Origin: Parelaphostrongylus tenuis
Lineage: Eukaryota > Nematoda > Chromadorea > Rhabditida > Metastrongylidae
Direction: 5' to 3'
NCBI GenBank assembly: GCA_019055375.1
Contig: JAHQIW010004272.1
Location: forward strand, 186,001-250,000
Length of the DNA stretch: 64,000 nucleotides
The position numbers were made by a program, and so were the translations under genes. Of this stretch, positions 1-10,425 are shown piece by piece. Within the stretch, counting starts at the first letter, position 1. Every line of letters begins with the position of its first letter. The notes beneath the pieces are model-generated. The model was not told the origin of the DNA. It did not search any database and saw only the letters and a list, made by a program, of their open reading frames with translations.

Positions 1-3000
1 TAGTTTTTGCGAGGAGAGGGCTGTGGGAGTTCACAAACGTATCTGCGCACGTAGCATGTTGCACTCAATAATTTGAAGTAAAACAAGGATTATAGTCTGA
101 GCGGCATAGCGGAGCATCTTACTTCTATATAAATTGGAAGAATGGTGTATTTATGAGCATCTTTGAGCGTTCCATCCAGTGTAGCACAATTGTTATGGAG
201 GCAGCAAAATAAGTACAACCCTTGTTTTATTCCGTGCACGAACTCAAAGAAGCTTTTCTCCCTACAGAGTTTGTCGGGCGAAAAACCAGAATTTCTGACA
301 TTACTCCAGCACTGATTCTATACGCCGGTAAGCTAAGCAAGTTATCGCTTTGATCATAATCCACTTAATCACCTCTAGCGATTCCTGATGAAGTCAACTG
401 CATAGTTCATCCCTTGAGTGTTGATCAACATCAAATGTTCTAATCTTTATCGCTTAGATTGCGAGTACCTGTTTGGAGTGCAATAGAGACGGATACGCAG
501 ACAAAACATCCAAGTATCCGGATTAATTCTTGAGTGTGGAATTATTAGCAAATGTCGGTTCGATCCAACGCAGTAAACAACCTAAACACTATCTCTTCAT
601 TGGTGGTACGATACTCATAAGAAATTAGCAAATTACTCACATTATACATGATGAGATTTCGAAAGCTGCCATATATCTCAAACACGCATTCCACCACGTC
701 CGCGCACATCACGGTGCCTTATGTGCGGGCACTTACAGATGGTTGAGTCATGCCAAACGTTTTATGCTTTATCCTCCTACGAAAGCAACCGAAGTGCTGT
801 ACGATTAAAATTTTGCTTCTACAAATTTATTATTAAGCTATGGAAACAGTTGATCGAATAAACCGCAAAAAATCTTTCTTGGCAAATAACAGAAATATAC
901 AATCTTGTTGTCTCAAGACAACGTTATTTCAATGATTAGGCATGGGAACGTCAAGAAGCAGTGCTAATGTGAATGTCAAACAAAAGCAGAATTAGTTCCA
1001 TTTATATCTTTTCAAATTTCAAAAAAATTTAGGCTGATTTGCTTTGCAACGCTGTTGCTTACCATCTTTGTCAAACCTTTTTGGATATTATGAACGAAGC
1101 TCAGTATTGAAAATCTCCGAAGTGAGAAAAGCCTTCAAAAAACCAAGCTACAAAATGGTCACATACAAGTTTCTAGTTTTATATCTAGCTGGAGGATTAC
1201 TTAGTTATCATAGTATAATAGTCAGACAATTCGATTAACGCCATCTCGAAAGATTACAGTGATACTAAAGATTAAAAAATGAAGGATGCGTGGAAAACCC
1301 GAAAAGTTTTACACTACAGTGCCACCTCAAGAATGAAATCCATTAACACCGGAGCTCCCTTGCACACTAAAGATGCCTTTCCTGTCGACAACGCGGAAAA
1401 TACAGGTCTTCAATAACATTTCACAGTATGCGCCACTTTCGCAACTGTATGCATATCTGTTTACTCCTGCTGGCCTAAAGTTACTGTCGAAACTATCGCC
1501 TAATTGCAACGGAAAACATTTTCTCTTGACGAAATTCTTCTGATTTTTTGTCGTGTTTTGCGTAAGAAAATTCTGATGCGCAGATTGATTTAGCACAAAA
1601 ACAGGTGCAAAGTAAACTGTCCGAGTACATACATCAGCAAAACAGTCTCTCTGTTTTTAGAACCACTGGACTACTTTGTTCAATCATAGTGGGACTGCTC
1701 TGTTCTATACGGCAGGTCTTATTTACACCTTCGGTCCTTCTGTATGCGACTTTCAATTCATAGAGCTGCCAAGCGCTGTCTCTTTGAGACATCGTATAGA
1801 ATCACTACTGCTCTGTGATTTTAGATGATCTTTGCAAGTGTAAAAGCATTGAAGCATGTCGATCTTTAACAACAGTTATTGGGAATTAAATCGTTTTATT
1901 AATAGTATACCCGAAAGCATGGTAAATTGTTCTAAATAGTTGTGATTAAAAATAGGAATCAATTACAGATTACAATAAACCTTAAGAATATAGTACAATG
2001 CATAAATTTCATCAACGAAACAACTGTGAATTTTCTAGTACAAATATGAACTGAGGAAAGTTTCCGAAAGCATAACGGTAGGTCTGTGTGTTTCCAAGCA
2101 ATTTGATAGAACATCGTCATCTTTTTGTGTGAACAACATTTCGATACAAGCTTTCACATCTTAGCTGTTTTTAACCTGTATGCAATACAATTTCTTGTGT
2201 TTAGTTTCGAAATATCCTTGAAGAAATTTTGCATACGAAAGATTAGCTCACAAATGAAGAAGTGTTCTTAGAAGCTTTGCAAAAAAAACTATAAATCATG
2301 TACCTTCAAGAACAAAGCAATGGAACAAAATAAATTCTATTTAGAACTTGGTTGTTGGAAATTCCTAGATATGGAGAAAGATCAAGTTGGGCTAAAACAG
2401 TTCTTGAAGATGATCAGCTATTGAAAGAGTTGGAAGAGAAACTGTGCTGCTATGAATTCACTGATGATAAAATTTATCCAGGCAATAACTGATGTCCCCA
2501 AATATCTTTTGCAAGGTTCTTACTTCCAGCTGCGAAATGTGGACACCTGGACTAGAATGTCTATCACATCATATGGAATGAATATAATTCCGAAAGAAAA
2601 ATTGGAACATATAATGACACTGCAATCGTGAATGGTTTTTGTATGACGGCTTGAGATTTGACGGAAATTCGATACTCATCTCTGTAGACGAGGTGCGGTC
2701 TGTATGAGGAGCTGTTGAGGTGAATTCGTGGCGTCGTTGATAAGTGAACTGATTCGTTGACGTGACGATGATGGTAATGATGATGCCTGTGTCTCTTCCT
2801 AAAAGTACATCATCAACGAAAATCTAAGCATAAGCACATTAACCCAAGCAAGTCTGAAATCGAAAAAATTGTGTCAGTGGTAAACAAGCCGATCTCCAAT
2901 TTCAAGTTTGCTTTTGAAGGTCTATTTATAGGTAACTCATGATAATCGTTGAGATTATTCAAGATTTGAAATTGAAAAAAAAATCCAATCCATATACGCT

Positions 3001-3117
3001 CGTTATTGGTACTACTCAAAAAAACATTAAAAGTGACCAAATTCTTTAAAATACGGTTTATCAAAGCCAGAGTAAAAGGATTTGAAAACAAATGCTAACA
3101 TTTCTGAGATAAAGATA
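1..3117. other. Non-coding stretch, no gene seen
   Basis: AT-rich sequence with stops in every frame. The only recognisable element is a short SINE-A fragment near 355-425. The longest open frames (about 90 codons at 1327-1596 and 2813-3091, minus) have no convincing splice sites and no protein-family resemblance, so I treat them as chance. Confidence 0.5.
355..425 (+). repeat. Fragment of SINE family A (body end)
   Basis: The stretch with GATGAAGTCAACTGCATAG and a following GTTCATCCC matches, in reverse orientation, the body end of the longer family A copies at 3118 and 61338, where the + strand reads GCATTCGACTTCATCA. The tRNA-like head is missing, so this is a truncated relic. Confidence 0.4.
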
Positions 3118-3400
3118 TCGGCGATGATCATGAGGGATGCGTCATGCATTCGTCTTCAATTTCTAACTTCGTTTGAGGTGATTGAATGCGCATCTAGTCT
3201 TTACAATGACTCGTGGTGGCCTCCTGTTGGGTCGAGTCAGTGCTGCTTACCCTCTCAGGCAAGTCTGCGACCAATTCGGTACCAGTTTACCGAACCCGCA
3301 GGCATGGATGGCTTGGTGAGCCATGCACGCGAGATCGAACAATTGACCTTGCGTGCGACGCAGAGCACCTTTAACCAGCTAGCCACATGCGCTCATTTTT
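3118..3400 (-). repeat. tRNA-derived SINE, family A, copy 1
   Basis: Read on the minus strand, the element starts with a tRNA-like head. The A box is TGGCTAGCTGG (complement of 3375-3385), and a B-box-like sequence lies near 3331-3341 (GAGATCGAACA on the + strand). About 200 bp of family-specific body follows and ends in the block read on + as CATGCATTCGTCTTC. The body aligns along its length with the copies at 7015, 14345, 22770 and 61338. An open frame across it on the + strand is a by-product and not a gene. Confidence 0.75.
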
Positions 3401-4057
3401 GAGATTGTGTGCGGTAACTGATAAAATACGTGATTCAGCTTGTACAGACGTCACATTATCCTCGTAATCTGAAAATCTGTTATTCGTAATGCAAGAAATT
3501 GATTCATTAGAGAGACTTTGAACGATCCATGTTTGCTTGTCAAAAAGGTACAAGTGCTCATGTGTTACAGAAATAAACTGCTTACTTCTTGAGGCAACAA
3601 TTTTTTAAATTTGGTTTCTTTGTGAAAGTCTATATATTAATCAAGAATGTAACTAAATGAATGGAAAGCCGCCCAATAGGGCGTAGTGGTGTTTTGAAGT
3701 ACACCGATGATGCTTCATAATATTAGGCTCCAAAAAAAAATGTCAACGGCTAGTGAAGTCTTTTTTGCTAAATTTATGTGGATGAAGTTGAAATCAAGCA
3801 ATAGTGTGAAAAAATTATATAAACCTCAAAGAAAAATAACAGAACCTCTTTGAAAGGTCTATCAAGCGATTACAAACCAAAGTTATCAAAAAACCATCAT
3901 TATCGATAACTTATTATACGCAAAAGTTATCAAATATATTGAGTTTTTTTGACAACCAACATTCTGATTTATTCCTACGTAGCAACAGATGAAAGCATAC
4001 TATAGAAATATCTCATATGTCACTATATTTACTAATAGTCTGTTAGCTATCAATAGG

Positions 4058-4240
4058 AGAGCCGTGGCCCAATGGTTGTGACGCTCGTTGCGGCGCGCGC
4101 GGCTAAACCTCGGTCCCCAACGCTCTGCGGTAGTCAGCAACGAAAACCCTATGGAACGCCACAACCAGGCTGTACTCGAGATTGTAAGAAAACTCGCTCA
4201 ACCAGCACTCCACGCCATTCAAGGTGAAGACGAAAAACGA
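4058..4240 (+). repeat. tRNA-derived SINE, family C, copy 1
   Basis: The head carries a good A box, TGGCCCAATGG, at 4065-4075. The body includes CTATGGAACGCCACA near 4150 and a tail with CGCCATTCAAG near 4213. The copy at 17760-17930 on the opposite strand shares the head, the CTATGGAACGCCACA block, the ATTGCAAG/ATTGTAAG block and the CGCCATTCAAG tail, which defines a dispersed family. No B box is clearly preserved here. Confidence 0.7.
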
Positions 4241-5301
4241 AATGAATGGTAGAAGTATTGGGATCCGCAGAGTAAAAGAAAATCAATGTGAAAACTGATA
4301 AATAAAGTGTCATGTTATGCACATATACTTAGGATACCATGAATTTTCACCCAATAAAGCAACACAAAGAAAAGAATACCGACTAAACTTATTCTTACTT
4401 TCCTTCAAAAAATCTCTTTTCATTATTTTTTTCACAACTGTAACATTGGTTCCATCAATCTTTGTTACCAAATTTCATCACATCTCTAGGCTACTGGAAT
4501 AGTCGAGCAATCGAACGAACCGTAATTTTATAGGATTTCAGCAGTCAGATTTGATTTTTAGGTGCCTTTCAATTAATGGTCGGATTTGAAATGTAGAACC
4601 GGACGTACAGTCTTTGTACTAAAAGTTGTACAGTTGATGAAGACGGCGAATAGAAATGTCAAGGCATGTAAACAAAAAAAAAGATGTATAACTGATCTTT
4701 TTCAGATCAGAGATTTTTCGTGGACTGGTTCCAAGAGTAATGTCACTCAGCACTTTATCAGAGAATGGTGGGCAGGAGTAAAATATGAAGCAGCATTAGA
4801 AATAGTGGATCCGGTAGTTGCAATCTTTGCTTCTCCAGGTTGACATATACTTGTATATAATCAACTCAATCTTTTTCACAGTATTAAGCAGTGGTATAAT
4901 GTTATGGAGATTTGTATATATGACATAATCATGGATGTAAACTACAAATCCAAGCCATGCACTAATTGGATCTTATTGAGATTCTGCTAATGCCGGCCCC
5001 GATTACTTGATGATCATTGAAATTACGTGAACACTCGAATAACCCGCATTTAGTCGCCCAAGAAAACTGCATATAACTCAAAGCAACTCCCATTTACTCA
5101 CAAATCTTTAGCAATACAATAATCATTCATTAGAGGCCAATGTTATTCGGCCTATAGCGCTAAAGTTTTCCTTCCTCGCAGTTTCAATTGCTGCGCCAAG
5201 GCTTCCCAGGTTGGCATCAATCATCAACTAGAAGCTGTTGTTGTAAGGACTACATTCCAGCAGATAATACAGACGTTCTCTACATTTCATCTAGAACTTA
5301 C

Positions 5302-5402
5302 AAATCCGTTGTCGTTGAAATTGTAGTTGTCGTTTGAGTTCTGCACACATCACATTCACATGATTGGACGTCCGCAAATTTGCACATTCCGTTGGCTCCT
5401 AT
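5302..5402 (-). CDS. Cysteine-rich protein gene, exon 3 (Thr-rich tail)
   Basis: Last exon I can place with confidence in a minus-strand gene (exons 5828-5949, 5451-5526 and 5302-5402). It follows a GCGTTTTAG acceptor, starts in phase 0 exactly where the previous exon ends, and stops at a strong GTAAGT donor (5301-5296). It encodes a Cys-dense segment (C, then S-C-E-C-D-V-C) followed by a threonine-rich run, as in a linker to a membrane or GPI anchor. A terminal exon must lie downstream. A frame open to a stop at about 5107-5215 is one possibility, but no good acceptor joins it. The family is not identified. Confidence 0.55.
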
Positions 5403-5450
5403 CTAAAACGCCTTAGATTGACAACTGTAAGATTTGTTGTAAACTCGCAC

Positions 5451-5526
5451 CTTCTTGATGGTATCGTCGGGCACGTAGAATTTCTCGTACGATAAACACC
5501 GCGCCGAGTAGTGCACCATGGATGGC
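5451..5526 (-). CDS. Cysteine-rich protein gene, exon 2
   Basis: A 76-nt exon between a TTTGTTCAG acceptor and an AAG|GTGCGAG donor. It is GC-richer than its flanks. In the frame that joins both neighbours it encodes 25 residues including one Cys and the segment YEKFYVPDDTIKK. Frames at both junctions agree: exon 1 leaves two nucleotides, the first base here completes the Thr codon, and this exon ends on a codon boundary. That agreement is the main reason to believe the gene model. Confidence 0.6.
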
Positions 5527-5827
5527 CTGAACAAATTTGCTATGGAATGAGTAATCGCCACTCTTAGATTAACCGTTTCACGAAAACGTGTTCAACTTTG
5601 ACAAACGGCTTTTTGGATTCTCTTTTTATACCTATTTGCTCAAAAATCCTCGGGCGCTTTGAAGTCCCATCACAAAATTGGAGGCCAAATAATGGAAGAA
5701 CAACCTCAAGAAATTAATAGCATCGAAACTGATCAGTGATAGTTGAATCAATACTGATTTTAATGCGATGACCAGCCCGTTGTGGTTGGTTTGCTGTAAA
5801 AGTATCAGTACATCTACAGTTACGTAC

Positions 5828-5949
5828 GTAGCGTGCTCGTAGACGTTAAGGCAAAAAATCAAGGAGCTCGGGTCCCGGTATGCACATTCGATTATGTCAT
5901 CGAAGCAATCCGAATACGTCGATCGTGCTTCAACACAATACGAACACTG
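5828..5949 (-). CDS. Cysteine-rich protein gene, exon 1 (of those seen)
   Basis: The exon follows a TTTCAG acceptor and ends at an AC|GTACGT donor. It encodes a segment starting QCSYCVEARSTYSDCFDD with five cysteines (C-x2-C, then single Cys). Joined to the next two exons it gives roughly 100 residues with ten cysteines ahead of a Thr-rich stretch. That is typical of small secreted or membrane-anchored nematode domains of the Ly6/three-finger kind, but the spacing does not let me assign a family. No signal-peptide exon was found upstream (higher coordinates), so the N-terminus is missing from this model. An alternative donor at 5826 would change the frame of the join and is less likely. Confidence 0.6.
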
Positions 5950-6233
5950 CTGAAAGTACTGAAATTGAAATACATGAAGCCTAATCTGAGCTCTCAATTA
6001 AAAAAAAAAGCTTTGAAACAAGCACGAAATCCCTTTTAGGACTGTTCGGAGCCAACTCTTTGATTCTTCCCAAAAAGTATTAAGTGGTAAGGAACAGTTA
6101 TCCGCAAAGGAAAGACCTAATCGTTTATAGTGTTGAAAACAGCGCACACATCTCTAAGGATGCATAGCTGTATCCAGAGCCAGATGGGTAACTTGGTAAA
6201 AATATATTTGACGTTTACTCGATTTTCATCGCA

Positions 6234-6319
6234 GTCTACGTCACTGTCATTGTGGCTCGCCTATCGCAAATCGCTATCGCACCGCGTGCCGTGCAAGATT
6301 TCAACATCGTTGTCAAGGG
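6234..6319 (+). CDS. Possible small exon, unknown product
   Basis: A GC-rich stretch of 86 bases lies between a TTTTCATCGCAG acceptor and a GG|GTTAGTTT donor. One frame is open and reads YVTVIVARLSQIAIAPRAVQ and on, a mostly hydrophobic start as in a membrane segment. No partner exon was found, and the minus-strand cysteine-rich gene lies next to it, so this may belong to a neighbouring gene or be chance. Confidence 0.25.
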
Positions 6320-6434
6320 GTTAGTTTCCCATATTCGTTGGTTTGAATTCAGTTGCTTTTATAACACATAACACACGCCGTGTGCATTCACATCAGCACG
6401 TAAAGGATAAAGAATAAATGGTTCTTTCTGATTA

Positions 6435-6620
6435 GGAGCGAACAAATAAAAAATCGATCTCATGCGCTGGAGAGGAAATTTTCATAGGTGTTATTAACCA
6501 GTCGAAATCTGATACTTGAGGCTACTGCCTCACTTGTTGGTTTTTCTAAACACTCTTTCATAGCGTTGTAGCATCCAGATCAAAAATTATGCTTCACACT
6601 CGTATTTTGCCTCCCTTTTT
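6435..6620 (+). repeat. Dispersed repeat R1, copy 1
   Basis: Diverged copy of the sequence at 50750-50934. Shared blocks include TTTCTAAACAC followed by TTTCATAG or TTTTATAG, then AAAATTATGCTTC or AAAACTATGCCTC. At 50.9 kb the same sequence leads directly into a palindromic element, so R1 is probably part of a larger transposon. No coding potential is seen. Confidence 0.45.
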
Positions 6621-7014
6621 ATCACACTTATAACTCGCTAGAAGCCGAAAAGCATATCAATATGTAGACAGATTTTTATAGTATCGTAGTCAATCGTTTT
6701 ATCAAGAGTTTCTTTCGTAGCGGAGCAAAAATTCCCAATTGAATAATAGAATATCGATCGTCCCGCCTCGCCGCGCTACTGCTAAGCTCTGCGATGGCCT
6801 TCGTCTTGTAGAATAGCCTGTAAACAACGTTGCCAAAAATGTAAAGCTCGATCTTATTTTTCCTGCTAAACCGTATTTTCAGAAAATAAGCACATTGCAA
6901 AAATCAAGAACATTTCGCTATCAGATTATTACTAAGAGTCTAAAGAAAGAGAGCAGTTCGGCGAACTCTAAAGTTCAAAACAAAGACCACAGAAGATCGA
7001 AAGGTCAAAAGAGT

Positions 7015-7240
7015 AACGTCGTTTGAGGTGATTGAATGCATATCTGGCCTTTACAATAACTCGCGATGGCCTCCCGCTTCACCGAATCTTTGCCGCTTAT
7101 CCTCTCAGACAAGTCCGAGAGCAGTCTGGTACCAATCTACCAACCCAGATGGGATGGATGGCTTGATGGATCATGGAGATCGAACCATTGACCTTGTGTG
7201 CGAAGCAGAGCACCTTTAACCACTGCGCCATATAAGCACA
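7015..7240 (-). repeat. tRNA-derived SINE, family A, copy 2
   Basis: Best-preserved tRNA head of family A. On the minus strand the A box is TGGCGCAGTGG (7220-7230) and the B box is GGTTCGATCTC (7176-7186), 33 bases apart, which is normal spacing for an RNA polymerase III type 2 promoter. The body aligns with the 3118 copy but stops near the GAGGTGATTGAATGC block, so the far end is truncated. Confidence 0.8.
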
Positions 7241-7785
7241 AATCAGCACATATTGTCTTAAATTACTTGCTATTATTAGAAGAAAATCAAAGTACTACCG
7301 CTCACATTAAATTTATTATTTTGAGCCAAAATTTTTGATATTTGCAGGCCTTTATAAGGGTCATGCCCCCTTATTCCAAAAAGTTGAGATTTCATATTAC
7401 TAGGGGCACTTAAACATAATTTTTTTCAAATTAAACTTGTCGGGGCATCAGACAGATTGTCAAAATTCTTGAAAGATTTCTGAGATGGCGTTCTACGATT
7501 ACTATTGGTATTTGAGACTTCCCGGTTTACATCTAAAGCTTCAAAAATTCAAGTTTCTTGCCTGTCTATTCCAAGATAGCTCTAATATTCAGTGAATATT
7601 TCGTCATGATATGCCCCTTATCCCAGGACCGACTATCTATTTATTAACCTCGGCATAGTTTGAATAAATGAGTATCTTCTTCTGTTTAGCCGCTCCGGGG
7701 TGTTATTGATATTATTTATTGGATATCAGCGAAGCATATAACAATACAGTTAATAATGCAGCGTGAATATTAAAACAGTCGTGGT

Positions 7786-7822
7786 GGCTTACGTTTTGGC
7801 AAGGTTCGCCATCTTAAGAGCC
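7786..7822 (-). ncRNA. Decayed hammerhead-like motif, left arm of foldback 1
   Basis: On the minus strand: stem I GGCT (7819-7822), then CTTAAGA where CTGANGA is expected, stem II GGC/GCC, AAAA where GAAA is expected, ACGT stem III with cleavage-site triplet GTA, then AGCC closing stem I. Two core substitutions should abolish cleavage. It is recognised by its mirror copy at 8121. Confidence 0.4.
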
Positions 7823-8120
7823 TGGAAAGGTCAAATTGATTCGGAAATTATAAATCAAAGGTCTTCATAACCCCAGCAGATGATCTCGCACCATACCTCA
7901 GGCTAAAATTCCCGACCTGAGCCAGGCACAGTCTCACTTAAGCACAGACTCCAAATGGTAGGTCTTTAATGATTTATTGAAAGACCTGAAACGTCAAAGC
8001 GGTGACTGTTTTTGGAATGAAGTTTTTCCTATGCGACCCAAGAAATTTATTTCTTACGTTTTCTGCTGGGGTTATGAAGGCCTATGATGTAATAATTTGC
8101 GAATCAATTTGACCTTTCCA

Positions 8121-8157
8121 GGCTCTGAAATTGGCGAACCTTGCCGAAACGTAAGCC
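8121..8157 (+). ncRNA. Hammerhead-like motif, right arm of foldback 1
   Basis: Stem I GGCT (8121-8124) pairs with AGCC (8154-8157). Between them lie CTGAAAT (expected CTGANGA), a GGC/GCC stem II, GAAA at 8146-8149 and a minimal palindromic stem III ACGT with GTA as the NUH triplet. Two core positions (G8, A9) are mutated, so activity is unlikely. The layout matches minimal hammerheads reported in Penelope-like elements. Confidence 0.45.
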
Positions 8158-8284
8158 ACCACGACTGTTGCAATATTCATGCTGCATTATTAATTGTATT
8201 GTTATATGCTTCGCTAATATTCATTAAATGATATCAATAACACCTCGGAGCGCCTAAACAGAAGAAGATACTCATTTATTCAAA

Positions 8285-10103
8285 GATATGCCCTTACTTC
8301 GGGCGCTAGAGCAGCGTTTCAAAACTTTGTAAGTTTACCAAGTACTAGGTCCATCTCTAATTCATGAATTAGAAAGCTATCGATGGCTATCAAAAAGCAG
8401 CAATCACTGCGACTTATCAGACCTTCCTTTATTGTTTATAATTACTGGTCTTGCTGCTTAAATTATTAGGGACATCATCTTACAGAAAGGCCCCTCGTCC
8501 TGCAAAATCAGACACCACTTTGAGGTCGTATTTTCAACCCCGGTTTTAAAATTTTGTCATGCAATAATCGAACTCAGTATTCATTCTTTCCAAAGTCTTT
8601 GAAGAAAGTCAGAGAAAAAGATTGCGAAAAGCAGTCACCACCGTGTAATCGTTGTTCGTTATTTCGCTCGTAAAGACTAATCAACTGGTCGTCCACGTGA
8701 AAAAGATGATGATCATGAAAAAGTCCATGTTTTACTTTATTTAATTAGTTGTGACCTTGACGAAGACAACAGAAATGCCGCAATTCTATTGTTGATGTGT
8801 TGTCACTTTTTGTGACGGCGTTCAATTGTATCGCAGCGTGTCGCGCCAACTAAAACCATGCGCTTTTATTGCCTAGTGACAATCGCGTTTGCGAAAGAAA
8901 CGTCGTACGGTTTCCGTCTCATTAGTATCAGCCATTCCGCTTTCTTACGGTACAACACGATGTAACGATTTTGAGCGAATGCGGGACTTCAGTTATGCAA
9001 CCGCTTATACGATTATATATATCCGAACGCTATCTTCACCACCACGACACGTCAAATGGACCGCTTGCAAAACTTGAAAACACGCTTAGTTGCGTTTTTA
9101 GATACACCGCATATTTCCGCTCTTCTCTAAAGACACTATACTCAAAAGTAGATGCGATCAGTGATTTATTGAAGCAACAGATAGCTGGAGTAATAATACC
9201 TTTCGAAAAATCTTCACACGGCTTCGTAAGATAAGAACAAGTAGGCTTTGGGTTGGATTATTCTTCTTACGCTCCGAAAAATTTGCAGCAATCGGCAGCT
9301 ACGTAGACCTATGTCGATTAATTTATGCAAAAAGTCACTTCCATTAAGTACGTTTAGGATTCTTTCATATTCAAAAAAACACATTCACATCAATGAGGAA
9401 ATCACGAGGAACGGTGATGCTCCCAAAGTATACTTAAAGCTTCCTCTGAGAAATTGCGAATGGTAAAACTGTTGAAAACGTTTTCTAACAGTATTTTGGA
9501 ATTTCTTAAATAGTTGAAAGATAGTTAGAAAGGAACTTGGTGGTTCAATGAAAAACTTAGTGAACTTTATGAGAGGAAAATTACGAGTTTGAGGCCGCAT
9601 CAGGCTTCATGTTTTGATCGTATCTCAGCACTTTTGTGCTTAGAGTTTGTGCAATAGTTTAATTAGAATGAATCCATTTCCTACGCACCTAACGCCTCAT
9701 GAGTATGTCCTTATATTCGGTTCATCAAAAATCGAAAACTTTTTCTCAATGGATGAAATCAATTTAAAATAGCTTGAAGTTGCGAATGATGACACATAAT
9801 GCATGTCAAATGTGCTTCGACTTCTATAGTGTTAATAAGCGATGATTCTCAAGCGTTAACGATTATTCTACAGTTGTGAGTTGGTGCAAAGACTTCTTGA
9901 AGGAAAGGCTATGGTAATGATTTCATTTTGCAATGATTTCTGGTGAAGACAAGGAAAAAAAGGTAAAGATAATTAGTTTGGACAGCTTCTCGAGTAAATT
10001 GAAACTTGGACGCAGAGCAAGGTACGCAGCAAGCAGTATCAAGCTTCAACCGGTGAACTGTGATTGAAGGTGGGTCAAGGTAGGTTCAAAATCGTGCATA
10101 TTG
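8285..10103. other. Non-coding stretch
   Basis: No gene, SINE or inverted repeat recognised. Several frames of 60-87 codons occur between 8889 and 9600 on both strands, but none has splice sites or family resemblance. Confidence 0.4.
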
Positions 10104-10425
10104 CCGTTTTCCTCGTTACATACTCAAAAGATCATTTGTACCAAATCCATGTCAAGCATAAACTTCTTGGTGCTTACGATAGAAGAATGCGTAGTTGGCA
10201 CAACTGCTTAGAACTCTGCACCGAATTGAAAAAACAGAAAAATTGTGGTGGAGATGAGCTGTTATGAGAAGTTGCAACATTCATTCTGCTGCTTTCTTTT
10301 CACGTTACCCACTCAAAGGACTATTTGAACCTGATCCATGTTGAGCATAGAGCTACTGGAGCTTACGATAGAGGAACGCATAGATGACACATCTGCTTAG
10401 AATTTCTCCATCAAATTGTAAAGGT
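10104..10425 (+). repeat. Diverged tandem duplication (about 190-bp period)
   Basis: About 120 bp at 10104-10225 recurs at 10296-10425. Shared blocks include ACTCAAA, ATCCATGT, GCATA, GCTTACGATAGA and CTGCTTAGAA. Translated in the shared frame both copies give a TYSKDHLYQIHVKH / THSKDYLNLIHVEH peptide followed by GAYDR. The second copy has a stop inside. It may be a decayed coding repeat or a satellite-like duplication. No family is known to me. Confidence 0.5.

Larger units (their letters stand above)
7659..8284. mobile_element. Palindromic foldback element 1 with outward hammerhead-like motifs
   Basis: Two inverted arms of about 220 bp flank a spacer of about 180 bp. The left arm begins TTTGAATAAATGAGTATCTT, and the reverse complement of the right arm begins the same way. 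The arms stay recognisable past GAAGCATATAAC up to CAGCAGA at the inner edge. There is no transposase frame, so this is a non-autonomous MITE-like or foldback element. Each arm holds a sequence resembling the Penelope-type hammerhead, oriented outward (8121-8157 plus, 7786-7822 minus). Target-site duplications are not obvious. Confidence 0.85.

Noticed and set aside
5632..5827. Continuation of the cysteine-rich frame past 5828
   Set aside because: The frame stays open, but a GTACGT donor and the phase-matched next exon show it is intronic.
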